From NCBI GenBank assembly GCA_017989135.1, contig JAGNQL010000011.1:1-35965 (forward strand): 35,965 nucleotides of DNA. The letters are read 5' to 3'. Shown in pieces: positions 23,402-31,261 of this stretch. The notes below the pieces were generated by a model. The model had not been told where the DNA came from. It saw only the letters and a program-made list of their open reading frames with translations, and did no database searches. Position 1 is the stretch's first letter, and every line of letters starts with the position of its first letter. A program made the position numbers and the translations under genes. This DNA comes from Burkholderiales bacterium (GTDB taxonomy: Bacteria > Pseudomonadota > Gammaproteobacteria > Burkholderiales > Casimicrobiaceae).

Positions 23402-25405
23402 ATGACTTACTTCGTTACCGGCGCGTCCGGATTTATCGGCAAGCGTCTCGTCAAAAAATTGTTGGGGCGTAAGAACACAACCATCTATTTTTTGATCCGC
23501 GCAGAGAGCAAAAAAAAGGTCGAGTCGATGATGCAGTTTTGGGGCCACGACGCCGCAAAGCGCTGCATCCCAATCGTGGGCGATTTAGCTAAGCCGCACC
23601 TCGGCGTCTCGCCCGCTGATCGCGCGAAACTAAAAGGCAAGATCAAACACTTTTTCCATCTTGCTGCGGTGTACGACATGTCGGCGAGTGCGGACGACAA
23701 TCACACGGCCAATGTGATCGGCACCCAACACGCAGTCACGCTTGCTAACGAAATCAAGGCGGGCTTGTTCCATCACATGAGCTCGATTGCGGTCGCGGGC
23801 AACTACGAAGGCGTATTCCGCGAAGACATGTTCGATGAGGCGAAGGATTACCTCGACCATCCTTACATGCAGACCAAGCACGAGAGCGAGAAGCACGTTC
23901 GCGAACACGCAACGATGCCGTGGCGTGTGTATCGCCCAGGCGTGGTGCTGGGCGACAGCAAAACCGGTGAGATCGACAAAATCGACGGCCCGTATTACTT
24001 CTTCAAGCTCATTCAAAAAATGCGTGCAATGCTGCCACCGTGGATGCCCGGCATCGGCATTGAAGGCGGTCGCATGAACATGGTGCCGGTGGATTTCGTC
24101 GTCGACGCCACCGATCACATCGCACACGCCGCCGACAAGTCGCACAACAAAAAAGCGTTTCATCTAACCGACCCGGCACCGCTGCGGATCGGCGATTCGC
24201 TCAACATTTTTGCGCGCGCGGCGCACGCACCTCAGATGGCGCTGCGCGTTAACGCCGCGCTCTTTGGCTTCATTCCACAAAGCGTGATCAAAGGCGTTTC
24301 CGCCCTGCCTCCAGTGCGTCGCATCAAGCACGCAGTAATGAAAGACCTGGGTATCCCGGACGACACGCTCTCGTTCATCAACTATCCCGTGCGCTTTGAT
24401 TGTCGCGAAACCCTCAAGGCGCTCGAAGGCACCAAGATCGCCGTGCCTGAGCTTGATACGTACGCGTACAAACTGTGGGACTACTGGGAGCGCAACCTCG
24501 ATCCCGACTTGTTCATTGATCGCACAATGAAAGGCCAGATTGCAGGCAAAGTTATCCTGATTACAGGCGGTACGTCGGGCATCGGTCAGGCCACCGCGCT
24601 TAAGCTCGCAGCCGCGGGCACTGCGAAAGCGATTGTGGTGTGCGGACGCGATCAAGAGAAGATCGACGAGACAATGAAACTCGCCAAGAAACAGGGCGTC
24701 AAGATCGTCGCGTATCAAGCAGACGTCGCCGATGAAGCGGGTTGCGCGGAGTTTGTGAAGTCACTCAACGAGAAACACGGCGGTGTGGATATTTTGGTGA
24801 ACAACGCCGGTCGCTCCATCCGCCGCGCGCTCGAATCGAGCTACGATCGCTTCCACGATTTCTCACGAACGATGGATGTGAACTATTTCGGCGCGCTTCG
24901 GATCACGATGGGCATCTTGCCGGGCATGACCGCGAAGAAGAAAGGCCACGTCATCAATATTTCGTCGATTGGCGTATTGACGAATGCGCCGCGTTTCTCG
25001 GCTTATGTTGCGTCGAAAGCCGCACTTGATGCGTGGACGCGATGCGCAGCCTCCGAGTATTCAGATCGCGGCATCAGCTTCACGACGATCAATATGCCAT
25101 TGGTGAAAACACCGATGATCGCGCCCACGAAGATTTACAACAATGTACCGACATTGGAGCCAGAAGAAGCCGCCGACATGATCATCCGCGCAATTGTGTA
25201 CAAGCCCGTGAGCATCGCCACGCGCCTTGGCACATCGATGCAGGTGCTGCACGCTATCGCGCCGCGCATCGCGCAGATCGTGATGAACACGAGCTTCCGT
25301 ATGTTCGGCGATTCCGAAGCGGCAAAAGGCAAGAAAAATGAAGTAGTGGGCTCGTCGCCAGATCAAGTCGCGCTTTCGAATTTGATGCGAGGAATCCATT
25401 TCTAG
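23402..25405 (+). CDS. Double-SDR oxidoreductase, fatty acyl-CoA reductase-like
   Basis: A 667-residue protein with two Rossmann domains. The N-terminal extended SDR (about 1-375) opens 'YFVTGASGFIGKRLVKKLLG', with Tyr155 and Lys159 in 'YMQTKHESEKHV'. The C-terminal classical SDR (about 380-660) opens 'VILITGGTSGIGQATALKLA', with 'ILVNNAGRS', the Ser of 'VINISSIG', Tyr535 and Lys539 in 'YVASK'. This order and length match the bacterial alcohol-forming fatty acyl-CoA reductases such as the 661-residue Marinobacter enzyme, which reduces acyl-CoA to the alcohol in two steps, and related mycobacterial proteins. A steroid- or hydroxyacyl-directed role is the alternative. It has a strong AAGGAGG ribosome site at 23391-23397. 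Confidence 0.85.
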   Translation: MTYFVTGASGFIGKRLVKKLLGRKNTTIYFLIRAESKKKVESMMQFWGHDAAKRCIPIVGDLAKPHLGVSPADRAKLKGKIKHFFHLAAVYDMSASADDNHTANVIGTQHAVTLANEIKAGLFHHMSSIAVAGNYEGVFREDMFDEAKDYLDHPYMQTKHESEKHVREHATMPWRVYRPGVVLGDSKTGEIDKIDGPYYFFKLIQKMRAMLPPWMPGIGIEGGRMNMVPVDFVVDATDHIAHAADKSHNKKAFHLTDPAPLRIGDSLNIFARAAHAPQMALRVNAALFGFIPQSVIKGVSALPPVRRIKHAVMKDLGIPDDTLSFINYPVRFDCRETLKALEGTKIAVPELDTYAYKLWDYWERNLDPDLFIDRTMKGQIAGKVILITGGTSGIGQATALKLAAAGTAKAIVVCGRDQEKIDETMKLAKKQGVKIVAYQADVADEAGCAEFVKSLNEKHGGVDILVNNAGRSIRRALESSYDRFHDFSRTMDVNYFGALRITMGILPGMTAKKKGHVINISSIGVLTNAPRFSAYVASKAALDAWTRCAASEYSDRGISFTTINMPLVKTPMIAPTKIYNNVPTLEPEEAADMIIRAIVYKPVSIATRLGTSMQVLHAIAPRIAQIVMNTSFRMFGDSEAAKGKKNEVVGSSPDQVALSNLMRGIHF

Positions 25406-25484
25406 GCGAAACCGACTGCGGTTTCGCGAGCGCAAACCGTGCCGCGCGTGAACGCAAACCTGCGTTCACGCCCTCAGGTTTGCG
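25406..25484. other. Cluster of stem-loops after the double-SDR gene
   Basis: Immediately after the stop, GCGAAACCG-ACTG-CGGTTTCGC (25406-25427) forms a perfect 9-bp hairpin. A second, GCGTGAACGCA-AACC-TGCGTTCACGC (25446-25471), has an 11-bp stem. A third, CGCAAACCTG / CAGGTTTGCG (25453-25462 with 25475-25484), overlaps the second, so the two cannot form together. No T-run follows any of them. The role could be transcript-end stability or attenuation. Confidence 0.6.
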
Positions 25485-25536
25485 CGAAATGAATCGTGCA
25501 ATTCTTAGCAAACTTCTTCCAATACGATTTCGCAAC

Positions 25537-25652
25537 AGCCTTGAGCTGCAACGACAGCCGCACGGTCGTTTGCGCCCGATTTATGCGATAAGTCGACTTT
25601 CCGCAAAATTGACCGCAAATGAGCATCTTCTATCCGCAGCGCGTAAAAAGCT
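25537..25652. repeat. 116-bp palindromic intergenic element, copy D (half decayed)
   Basis: The left end AGC is at 25537. The left hairpin block is 25550-25570 (AACGACAG...CGGTCGTT), the centre GTCGAC is at 25592-25597, and the right end AAAAAGCT is at 25645-25652. The right hairpin block (25618-25638) no longer matches, and one base is shifted on the left. The overall length is still 116. The element lies between the double-SDR gene and the SWIB gene. Confidence 0.75.
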
Positions 25653-25871
25653 GTTACGAACTCAAAAGTGTTGCGTAGAGGGAACTATTGCGCCGCAACA
25701 CGCAAAAACCCTGCGATTTTCGCTATGCAGATTGCGCAAAATGGTCTTTAATCGCGCTTGAACTTTTCAATGCGCTTCAGAGCGAAATGACGAAGCACAA
25801 ACCGGATAGTTCAAAACACACGTGTGCACACATTGTTTTTAGCAATCGATTGATCTCAGGAGAATCTCACC
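25653..25871. promoter_or_regulatory. Upstream region of the SWIB gene with two inverted repeats
   Basis: GTGTTGCG (25668-25675) pairs with CGCAACAC (25694-25701), and the palindrome CACACGTGTG lies at 25817-25826, about 45 bases before the SWIB start. The ribosome site CAGGAGAAT precedes the ATG. I see no clear -35/-10 pair and no gene; short open frames here have no domain. Confidence 0.4.
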
Positions 25872-26345
25872 ATGGCAGCAGCCAAGAAACCCGCAGCAAA
25901 AAAGCCGGCCGCAAAAGCAGCCGCTAAACCAGCAGCAAAGAAACCCGCAGCCAAAGCCGCCGCCAAAAAGCCAGCCGCTAAGCCTGCCGCGAAAAAGCCA
26001 GCAGCAAAAGCACCGGCCGCGAAAAAACCAGCAGCAAAAAAACCAGCCGCGAAAAAGCCAGCCGCTAAAGCTGCAGCGAAAAAGCCTGCCGCTAAGCGCA
26101 CGCCAAACGCTGCGTTCATGAAAGCGATGACGCCATCCGCAATCCTCGCAGCTGTTGTCGGTTCCACTCCGATTCCACGTACGGAAGTCACCAAGAAAGT
26201 GTGGGACTACATCAAGAAGAACAGCCTTCAAGATGCTATGAACAAGCGCATGATCAATGCCGACGAAAAGCTTCGCGCAATTTTCGGCAAAGCTCAAGTG
26301 TCGATGTTCGAAATGACTAAGCTCATCTCGAACCAGCTCAAGTAA
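25872..26345 (+). CDS. SWIB/MDM2-domain protein with histone-H1-like tail
   Basis: A 157-residue protein in two parts. Residues 1-77 are a chain of Lys/Ala/Pro repeats ('KKPAAKAAAKPAAKKPAAK' and variants), like the tails of histone H1, bacterial AlgP and PhaF, and likely to bind DNA. Residues about 78-155 form a complete SWIB domain: 'FMKAMTPSAILAAVVGSTPIPRTEVTKKVWDYIKKNSLQD', 'INADEKLRAIFGKAQVSMFEMTKLISNQL'. SWIB occurs in eukaryotic SWI/SNF remodelling complexes and in Chlamydia and some proteobacteria. It is probably nucleoid-associated. A strong terminator follows. Confidence 0.92.
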   Translation: MAAAKKPAAKKPAAKAAAKPAAKKPAAKAAAKKPAAKPAAKKPAAKAPAAKKPAAKKPAAKKPAAKAAAKKPAAKRTPNAAFMKAMTPSAILAAVVGSTPIPRTEVTKKVWDYIKKNSLQDAMNKRMINADEKLRAIFGKAQVSMFEMTKLISNQLK

Positions 26346-26364
26346 TTGCGCTGCGCCGAAAGGC

Positions 26365-26394
26365 AAAAAGCCGACCTTCGGGTCGGCTTTTTTT
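26365..26394 (+). terminator. Rho-independent terminator of the SWIB gene
   Basis: AAAAAGCCGACC-TTCG-GGTCGGCTTTTTTT, with a UUCG tetraloop and a U-run, 19 bases after the stop. It lies between converging genes and its A/T flanks on both sides could also stop transcription from the other strand. Confidence 0.95.
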
Positions 26395-26409
26395 ATGCGT
26401 GCAGGGACG

Positions 26410-27780
26410 TTAAGTTAAGTCAGCCACGTCGCGATACTCCGGCACGGAACATGACCACCCGAAACGCTCCTCAACATGCTTACGCATCGCGTCAGCGGCC
26501 GCGGGCTCTCCGTGCGTAATGAATGTGTGCTTTGGCGGCCGCTTGAAGTGCGAAAGCCATTGCAGCATTTCCTCATAATCCGCATGCGCCGACATAGACT
26601 CAATGTTCATGACATCCGCGCGCACAGGCACGTAACGTCCGTGAATCTTTATCTGATCGGTGCCCGAAACTAAAGCCGCACCGCGCGTGCCGCCGGACTG
26701 AAATCCGGCGAACAGAATGGTGTTACGCGCATCCGGCGCCATCGCCTCAAGGTGATGCAGAACACGCCCACCAGTGGCCATGCCGCTTGCCGAAATCACA
26801 ATCTTCGGCTTTGAGTTCGACACCAGCACGCGAGATTCTTCTGTCGTGCGCACGAATTTCGCAAGGTGGCTCATGGCCGCGTAGTCTTGCTCCGACAATC
26901 GATGTTCGCTCGCGAACTCACGGTAAATTTCCGTGGCATCAATCGCCATTGGGCTGTTGATGAACACAGGAACCTCGGGCAGCTCTCCGCGCAAAGCGAG
27001 CTGGTACAGGTAATACAAAATAGTTTGCGCTCGTCCAACGGCGAACGCCGGAATCAGCACGCTACCGCCACGCGATACGGTGCGCGTGATCACCTCGCGC
27101 AGCGCGTCGAGGGTGCCGTCTACGGGGTGACGGCGATTGCCGTAAGTGGACTCAAGAACCAAATAATCGGCGAACTCAATTGGCGTAGGTGCGCGCATCA
27201 ACGGGTCATTCGGTCGCCCAACGTCCCCCGAAAACACAACGCTACGCCCCGCTGCGTTCACCTGAACACTCGCAGAGCCGATCATGTGTCCATTCGGGCG
27301 CCAGATCGCTTCGACGTCAGATGCGACTATTACTGCAAGGTTGTAGTTCACACCGTGCAACAGGCGAATCGCTGCGTGCGCGTCTTCGGTGGTAAACAGC
27401 GCCAGGGCGGGCTCATGGCGACTAAAGCGATTTTTATTGGCGAAGCTCGCTTCTTCTTCCTGCAGATGGGCTGCATCCACCAGCAAAATTTCAGCGAGCT
27501 CACGCGTCGCGCGAGAGCAATACACGCGACGATGAAAGCCGTTCTTCACCAGCGCAGGCAGATAGCCGCTATGGTCGATATGGGCATGGGTTAGCAACAC
27601 CGCGTCAACGCTCCCGGGCGCGAAAGGCGGTGGCGCCCAGTTCTTGAGGCGCAGTTGCTTATAGCCTTGAAACAAGCCGCAATCCACAAGCACACGATGC
27701 GAGCCTATCGTGAGTAAATATTTTGATCCTGTGACCGTACCCGTTGCGCCGAAAAACTCAATTTGGAAACGCGTGCTCAT
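26410..27780 (-). CDS. Beta-CASP metallo-beta-lactamase-fold RNA nuclease
   Basis: A 456-residue zinc-dependent enzyme of the CPSF73/beta-CASP type, likely an RNA exo/endonuclease. The N-terminal MBL fold starts 'IEFFGATGTVTGSKYLL'. Motif 2 is 'LTHAHIDHSGYLP' with His65, His67, Asp69 and His70. 'VFSGDVGRPNDPLMRAPTP' and 'LVLESTYGNRRHP' follow. The beta-CASP insert includes 'LIPAFAVGRAQTILYYL' and 'ISASGMATGGRVLHHLEA'. The C-terminal metal motif is 'MSAHADYEEML' with 'FITHGEP'. I started at 27780 (MSTRFQIEFFG), as in the family. Cytoplasmic; the RNA target is unknown. Confidence 0.95.
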   Translation of the reverse strand: MSTRFQIEFFGATGTVTGSKYLLTIGSHRVLVDCGLFQGYKQLRLKNWAPPPFAPGSVDAVLLTHAHIDHSGYLPALVKNGFHRRVYCSRATRELAEILLVDAAHLQEEEASFANKNRFSRHEPALALFTTEDAHAAIRLLHGVNYNLAVIVASDVEAIWRPNGHMIGSASVQVNAAGRSVVFSGDVGRPNDPLMRAPTPIEFADYLVLESTYGNRRHPVDGTLDALREVITRTVSRGGSVLIPAFAVGRAQTILYYLYQLALRGELPEVPVFINSPMAIDATEIYREFASEHRLSEQDYAAMSHLAKFVRTTEESRVLVSNSKPKIVISASGMATGGRVLHHLEAMAPDARNTILFAGFQSGGTRGAALVSGTDQIKIHGRYVPVRADVMNIESMSAHADYEEMLQWLSHFKRPPKHTFITHGEPAAADAMRKHVEERFGWSCSVPEYRDVADLT

Positions 27781-27887
27781 GGATATCGCCTTTGTCCTGT
27801 TTCGCGGAATCAAACGCGGTCAAACGGCGTCGGCCGAGTGAACGCTCCGTACAGGCTAGCGCAAATTTTGAGGAACGCGTGTCATCG

Positions 27888-27911
27888 TGTCGCATTCATT
27901 GACATGCGACA
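27888..27911. promoter_or_regulatory. Inverted repeat upstream of the beta-CASP gene
   Basis: Perfect 8-bp arms TGTCGCAT and ATGCGACA around an 8-base spacer, about 108 bases before the start of the nuclease gene and about 96 bases after the end of the lipase gene. It could be an operator or an RNA hairpin. The remainder of the 226-base gap shows nothing else I can name. Confidence 0.45.
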
Positions 27912-28006
27912 GATGGTGACTACAAATCACAGCGTCGAGATGCATCCAATCGTTCAATGACGAGTACCGTGTACGCAAACGGGTCATCGATTCTGTCGCG
28001 CTGCAC

Positions 28007-28975
28007 CTAGGCCACGGACGCACTCAACTCGCGCGCCTGAACGGGGGCGAGCGCGTTCAATATTGCGCGTCGAGCCTGCACGCCACTTGGCATGCTTACG
28101 TGCCCTACGCCCACCAACTTCACATTCGTCGCCTCCGGCATGATCGACGACGTTTGCGGCGCGATAATGGTGTCGTGCACACTATAGATGCTCGTGAAGG
28201 ACGTGGGAACGCGCGACTCGCATAGTGTTGCGAGCCACTCGTTTCTAAGGCGCATTTGTTTGCCGTTGGTACCGCTGGCCAGATTCGCGTGAAAGGTGCC
28301 GTGATGCGGCGACCCGAGCGTGATCAGCTGCGACACTTTCTCTGCGCCACACTGACGGAGATAGGCGCGGCACACGAGCCCGCCCATGCTGTGCGCAATG
28401 AGCGTGAGCTTGGATTCGCCCGTCAATGCCAACACTTCATCCACACGAGCAGACAGTAGCGCGCCCATCGTATCAATCGATGCGAACACGGGTTGATCCA
28501 TCGTGAACACTCGATAGCCGAGGCGCTCCAATGCACGCGCGGTGAAGAACCACACTGCACCATTGTTGACATAACCATGCTGCAGCAGCAGGACACGACC
28601 CGTACTCGCAACTTTGCGTTCGTTAGCGGTTCGAAAGAGGCCGCGTAACGGAATCAGTACCAAATTCTGGATGCACAAATGCCAGTATTCAACGACAAAA
28701 AATCTAAACCAACCGACGACACTTAGTCGATCCGTTGTCGTGAGTGGCGAGCCTTTCCAGCGCGACAGTGCATAACTAGCCAGTGCGACTATTAACCGGG
28801 CTATCAATGCAAACGCAAGCACCGTGAGCATCGCGCAGCCTACTCCGTAGCGTGGTGCAATCTTGGTGAACGCCCAGAGCGCGTAGATCGAGAATTCGGC
28901 CGTCAACAAAAATAAGTTAGTCGCCCATAGTGGAACTGGAAACGTGTCGCCCGCCACCGCCGGATCGGATGCCAT
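28007..28975 (-). CDS. Membrane-anchored alpha/beta-hydrolase (lipase-like)
   Basis: A 322-residue hydrolase. Two or three hydrophobic helices at about 15-70 ('LFLLTAEFSIYALWAF', 'AMLTVLAFALIARLIVALASYAL') anchor it to the membrane. The catalytic domain (about 125-315) has the oxyanion region 'LLQHGYVNNGAVW', the nucleophile Ser196 in 'LIAHSMGGLVCR', 'LGSPHHGTF', an Asp in 'YSVHDTIIAP' and a late His in 'VGVGHVSMP'. These are features of triacylglycerol-lipase class 2 and related esterases. It lies 24 bases after the GMC oxidoreductase on the same strand, probably in its operon. Confidence 0.88.
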   Translation of the reverse strand: MASDPAVAGDTFPVPLWATNLFLLTAEFSIYALWAFTKIAPRYGVGCAMLTVLAFALIARLIVALASYALSRWKGSPLTTTDRLSVVGWFRFFVVEYWHLCIQNLVLIPLRGLFRTANERKVASTGRVLLLQHGYVNNGAVWFFTARALERLGYRVFTMDQPVFASIDTMGALLSARVDEVLALTGESKLTLIAHSMGGLVCRAYLRQCGAEKVSQLITLGSPHHGTFHANLASGTNGKQMRLRNEWLATLCESRVPTSFTSIYSVHDTIIAPQTSSIMPEATNVKLVGVGHVSMPSGVQARRAILNALAPVQARELSASVA

Positions 28976-28999
28976 CGAAAACCTCTTATTCCAACGAAG

Positions 29000-30592
29000 T
29001 TACGCGCGACGCATGTCGCCCGCGAGCCTTGCCGCATTGCGCCAAGCTAAACCATAAATCGACAATTGCGGGTTCGCACCAATCGAGGTCGGAAACACAG
29101 AGCCGTCGAGCACGCTCAGGTTTTCAACTTGGTGGTGCCGGCCATACACATTCACCACGCCGTCCTTTTCTTCCTTCGCCATGGTGCAGCCGCCCATCAC
29201 GTGCGCGCTCGCCACGCGCGTTGAATAGGCACGCAACGCCAAGGCCTCAAGACCAGATTTCGCGTCCGCCCATGATCTAAAACCGTTGATCCGCTCATCA
29301 ACCGGAAACACTTCTTTCGCGCCCGCAGCGAACTGAATCTCAGCCATCGCCAACAGCGCACGTTTCGCGGCGTCAAAGAAATAGCTATTCAACGAGTAGT
29401 CCAGTTGCGGCGAACCGTCGGCACGCAATTTCACTTGCCCGCCCGCGCTTTCCGGATGAAAGCCATCGCGACAAAGTGCAATCGTGACCTGCGTATTCGG
29501 CATGTTGGTGATGCGCGCGCGGTGATGTTCGGTCATGCCGTTAACGCTAATGGAATAGAGCACCGGGTGGATCGGCGGCACCTCAAGCTTAAAACCCATC
29601 GCGCCATCAATCGGGTGCGTCATCAGAAAGTGATCGCTGTAGGTGGTTTGCGGCGCGCCGGACCAGCCCTCGACCTTACTGCCCATATCCGCGCCCGAAA
29701 GCAACGACGGATGCAGAAACGTGCGCTTTCCTAGCAGGCTATAAGGGTCGGGCACGCCCGACCGCATCAGCAGCGCAGGCGAGTTGATCGCGCCGCCCGC
29801 CACCACGAAGTGTTTCGCTGTCACACGCACCTTCACGCGACCAACGTCGTAGCCGGTGCCTTGCATACTTACGCATTCGACTGCGGTAACGCGCCCCTTT
29901 TTCACTTCGAGTCGATCAGCTCGCGCGCGGCTCACCAAAACGGCGCCTCGATTGAGCGCTGCCGGAATGGCGGTGACGAGCATCGATTGTTTGGCGTTGG
30001 TCGGGCAACCCATGCCACAGTAACCAAGGTTGTAGCAACCTTTGACATTGCGACGAATTCGCTCGACTTTGATGCCAATTTTTTGGCCGCCGCGTTCTAG
30101 CACCGCGTTATTCTCGTTCGGTGGCACAGCCCAATCGGAAATGTTGGTGAGTTTCTCAGCGCGTTGGAACCAGCCGGCCATGTGCTCATCAGTCAGCTCG
30201 GTCAGACCGTAGCGCTCGCGCCAAAATTTGAGCGTGGCTGAAGGTGTCCGAAAGCTCGTCGTCCAGTTGACTGTGGTGGAACCGCCGACTGTGCGACCTT
30301 GCAAAATATTGATCGCTTTGTCAGCAGTTTTACGCGACGCCGATTCTTGGTAGAGCGTTGGGTAAGCCTCTGACTCAAGCATACGGAAGTCGGTTGACGA
30401 GCGCAGCATACCCTCCTCAATCATCACCACCTTGAGCCCAGTGTCTGAGAGCACATCGGCCGCAATGCCACCACCAGCACCCGTGCCGATGATGCACACG
30501 TCTGCCTCAAGCGTGGCGTCCTGCCCGAGCGTTGATGCGTCGATGTGCATCCAGCCTTTGGCGAGGCCTTCGCGAATAGGGTCAGCGATCAT
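29000..30592 (-). CDS. GMC-family FAD-dependent oxidoreductase
   Basis: A 530-residue flavoprotein that oxidises an alcohol group. The FAD-binding Rossmann motif is 'ADVCIIGTGAGGGIAADVL' (Gly36-Gly41), followed by 'ILQGRTVGGSTTVNWTTSFRTP', the GMC signature. 'HFVVAGGAINSPALLMRSGV' is the second GMC motif. The C-terminal part has 'SAHVMGGCTMA' and 'LSVLDGSVFPTSIGANPQLSIYGLAWRNA', where His and Asn lie near the flavin. I started at 30592 (MIADPIREGL), just before the fold; the frame is open further but would overlap the upstream gene. Relatives act on long-chain alcohols, sterols or sugars. Confidence 0.93.
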   Translation of the reverse strand: MIADPIREGLAKGWMHIDASTLGQDATLEADVCIIGTGAGGGIAADVLSDTGLKVVMIEEGMLRSSTDFRMLESEAYPTLYQESASRKTADKAINILQGRTVGGSTTVNWTTSFRTPSATLKFWRERYGLTELTDEHMAGWFQRAEKLTNISDWAVPPNENNAVLERGGQKIGIKVERIRRNVKGCYNLGYCGMGCPTNAKQSMLVTAIPAALNRGAVLVSRARADRLEVKKGRVTAVECVSMQGTGYDVGRVKVRVTAKHFVVAGGAINSPALLMRSGVPDPYSLLGKRTFLHPSLLSGADMGSKVEGWSGAPQTTYSDHFLMTHPIDGAMGFKLEVPPIHPVLYSISVNGMTEHHRARITNMPNTQVTIALCRDGFHPESAGGQVKLRADGSPQLDYSLNSYFFDAAKRALLAMAEIQFAAGAKEVFPVDERINGFRSWADAKSGLEALALRAYSTRVASAHVMGGCTMAKEEKDGVVNVYGRHHQVENLSVLDGSVFPTSIGANPQLSIYGLAWRNAARLAGDMRRA

Positions 30593-30635
30593 ATTGAAAT
30601 CTGTGTTCAGTTTTGGTTGAAGGACGTCGACGCGA

Positions 30636-31151
30636 TTACGCGAGCTTAGGCGGGCCGGGGTAGCCCGTTGCGATCCATGTAGCGGGCTCGGAGTAGAAAC
30701 TGCCGAGCACAAGATCATGCAGCGCGAAGTAGGCTTGTTGTTTGAGACCAATAGAACTATCGCGCAAACCTTCTAGAAACCTGCCCACCACCAAAGGATC
30801 GGCTCCGAGCCAATCACCCGAGTAGCCGAGTAACGCGCGCGCAGGCTTCAGTGCGAGCAGACCGAACAGATCCCCGATTTCCTTGCGAGTCGTCGGCGGC
30901 AGGTTATCAACCAACGCCCCGATGGCTTTGTTGACGCGCGCAAATTCTGCTTCACGCGCCTTCACGTCAACGGGCAGGGCCGTTCCGAGCAGCGCTGCCA
31001 TCACGGCGCGCAGCATGGCATCATGTTCTTTGGCGAGCTGCGTGCCGCTTGGTGCAGCTGCGGACGCGCGAAGCTGCGGAAGCAATACGACGGCACCCGC
31101 CGCGATAGCGCCCGCTACACCTACAAAAATAAATCTGCGTCTAGACCACAT
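30636..31151 (-). CDS. Tat-exported small subunit (gluconate 2-dehydrogenase subunit 3-like)
   Basis: A 171-residue protein. The N-terminus 'MWSRRRFIFVGVAGAIAAGAVVLL' is a twin-arginine signal (SRRRFIF) with a hydrophobic stretch. The rest ('AMLRAVMAALLGTALP', 'FARVNKAIGALVDNLPPTTRKEIGDLFGLLALKPAR', 'KQQAYFALHDLVLGSFYSEPATWIATGYPGPPKL') matches the gluconate 2-dehydrogenase subunit 3 family. Such subunits escort a GMC-type flavoprotein across the membrane. The partner here is the GMC gene 43 bases downstream, which has no signal of its own. No cytochrome c subunit is adjacent. Confidence 0.9.
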   Translation of the reverse strand: MWSRRRFIFVGVAGAIAAGAVVLLPQLRASAAAPSGTQLAKEHDAMLRAVMAALLGTALPVDVKAREAEFARVNKAIGALVDNLPPTTRKEIGDLFGLLALKPARALLGYSGDWLGADPLVVGRFLEGLRDSSIGLKQQAYFALHDLVLGSFYSEPATWIATGYPGPPKLA

Positions 31152-31261
31152 CGACGGCCTCCTCCTTGTTCTCCCAGCGATTCTAGGGAGCGCGGTTAGA
31201 GCGAGTTTTCTACACGAACGGCGGAGCAGACGCGTGCGAACATTTTCGCTACGCTTACGCC

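Noticed and set aside
25872-26100. The repeated Lys/Ala/Pro codons as a DNA tandem repeat or CRISPR-like array
   Set aside because: The periodicity follows the protein repeat with irregular codon changes. There are no unique spacers and no constant unit, so it is coding low complexity.
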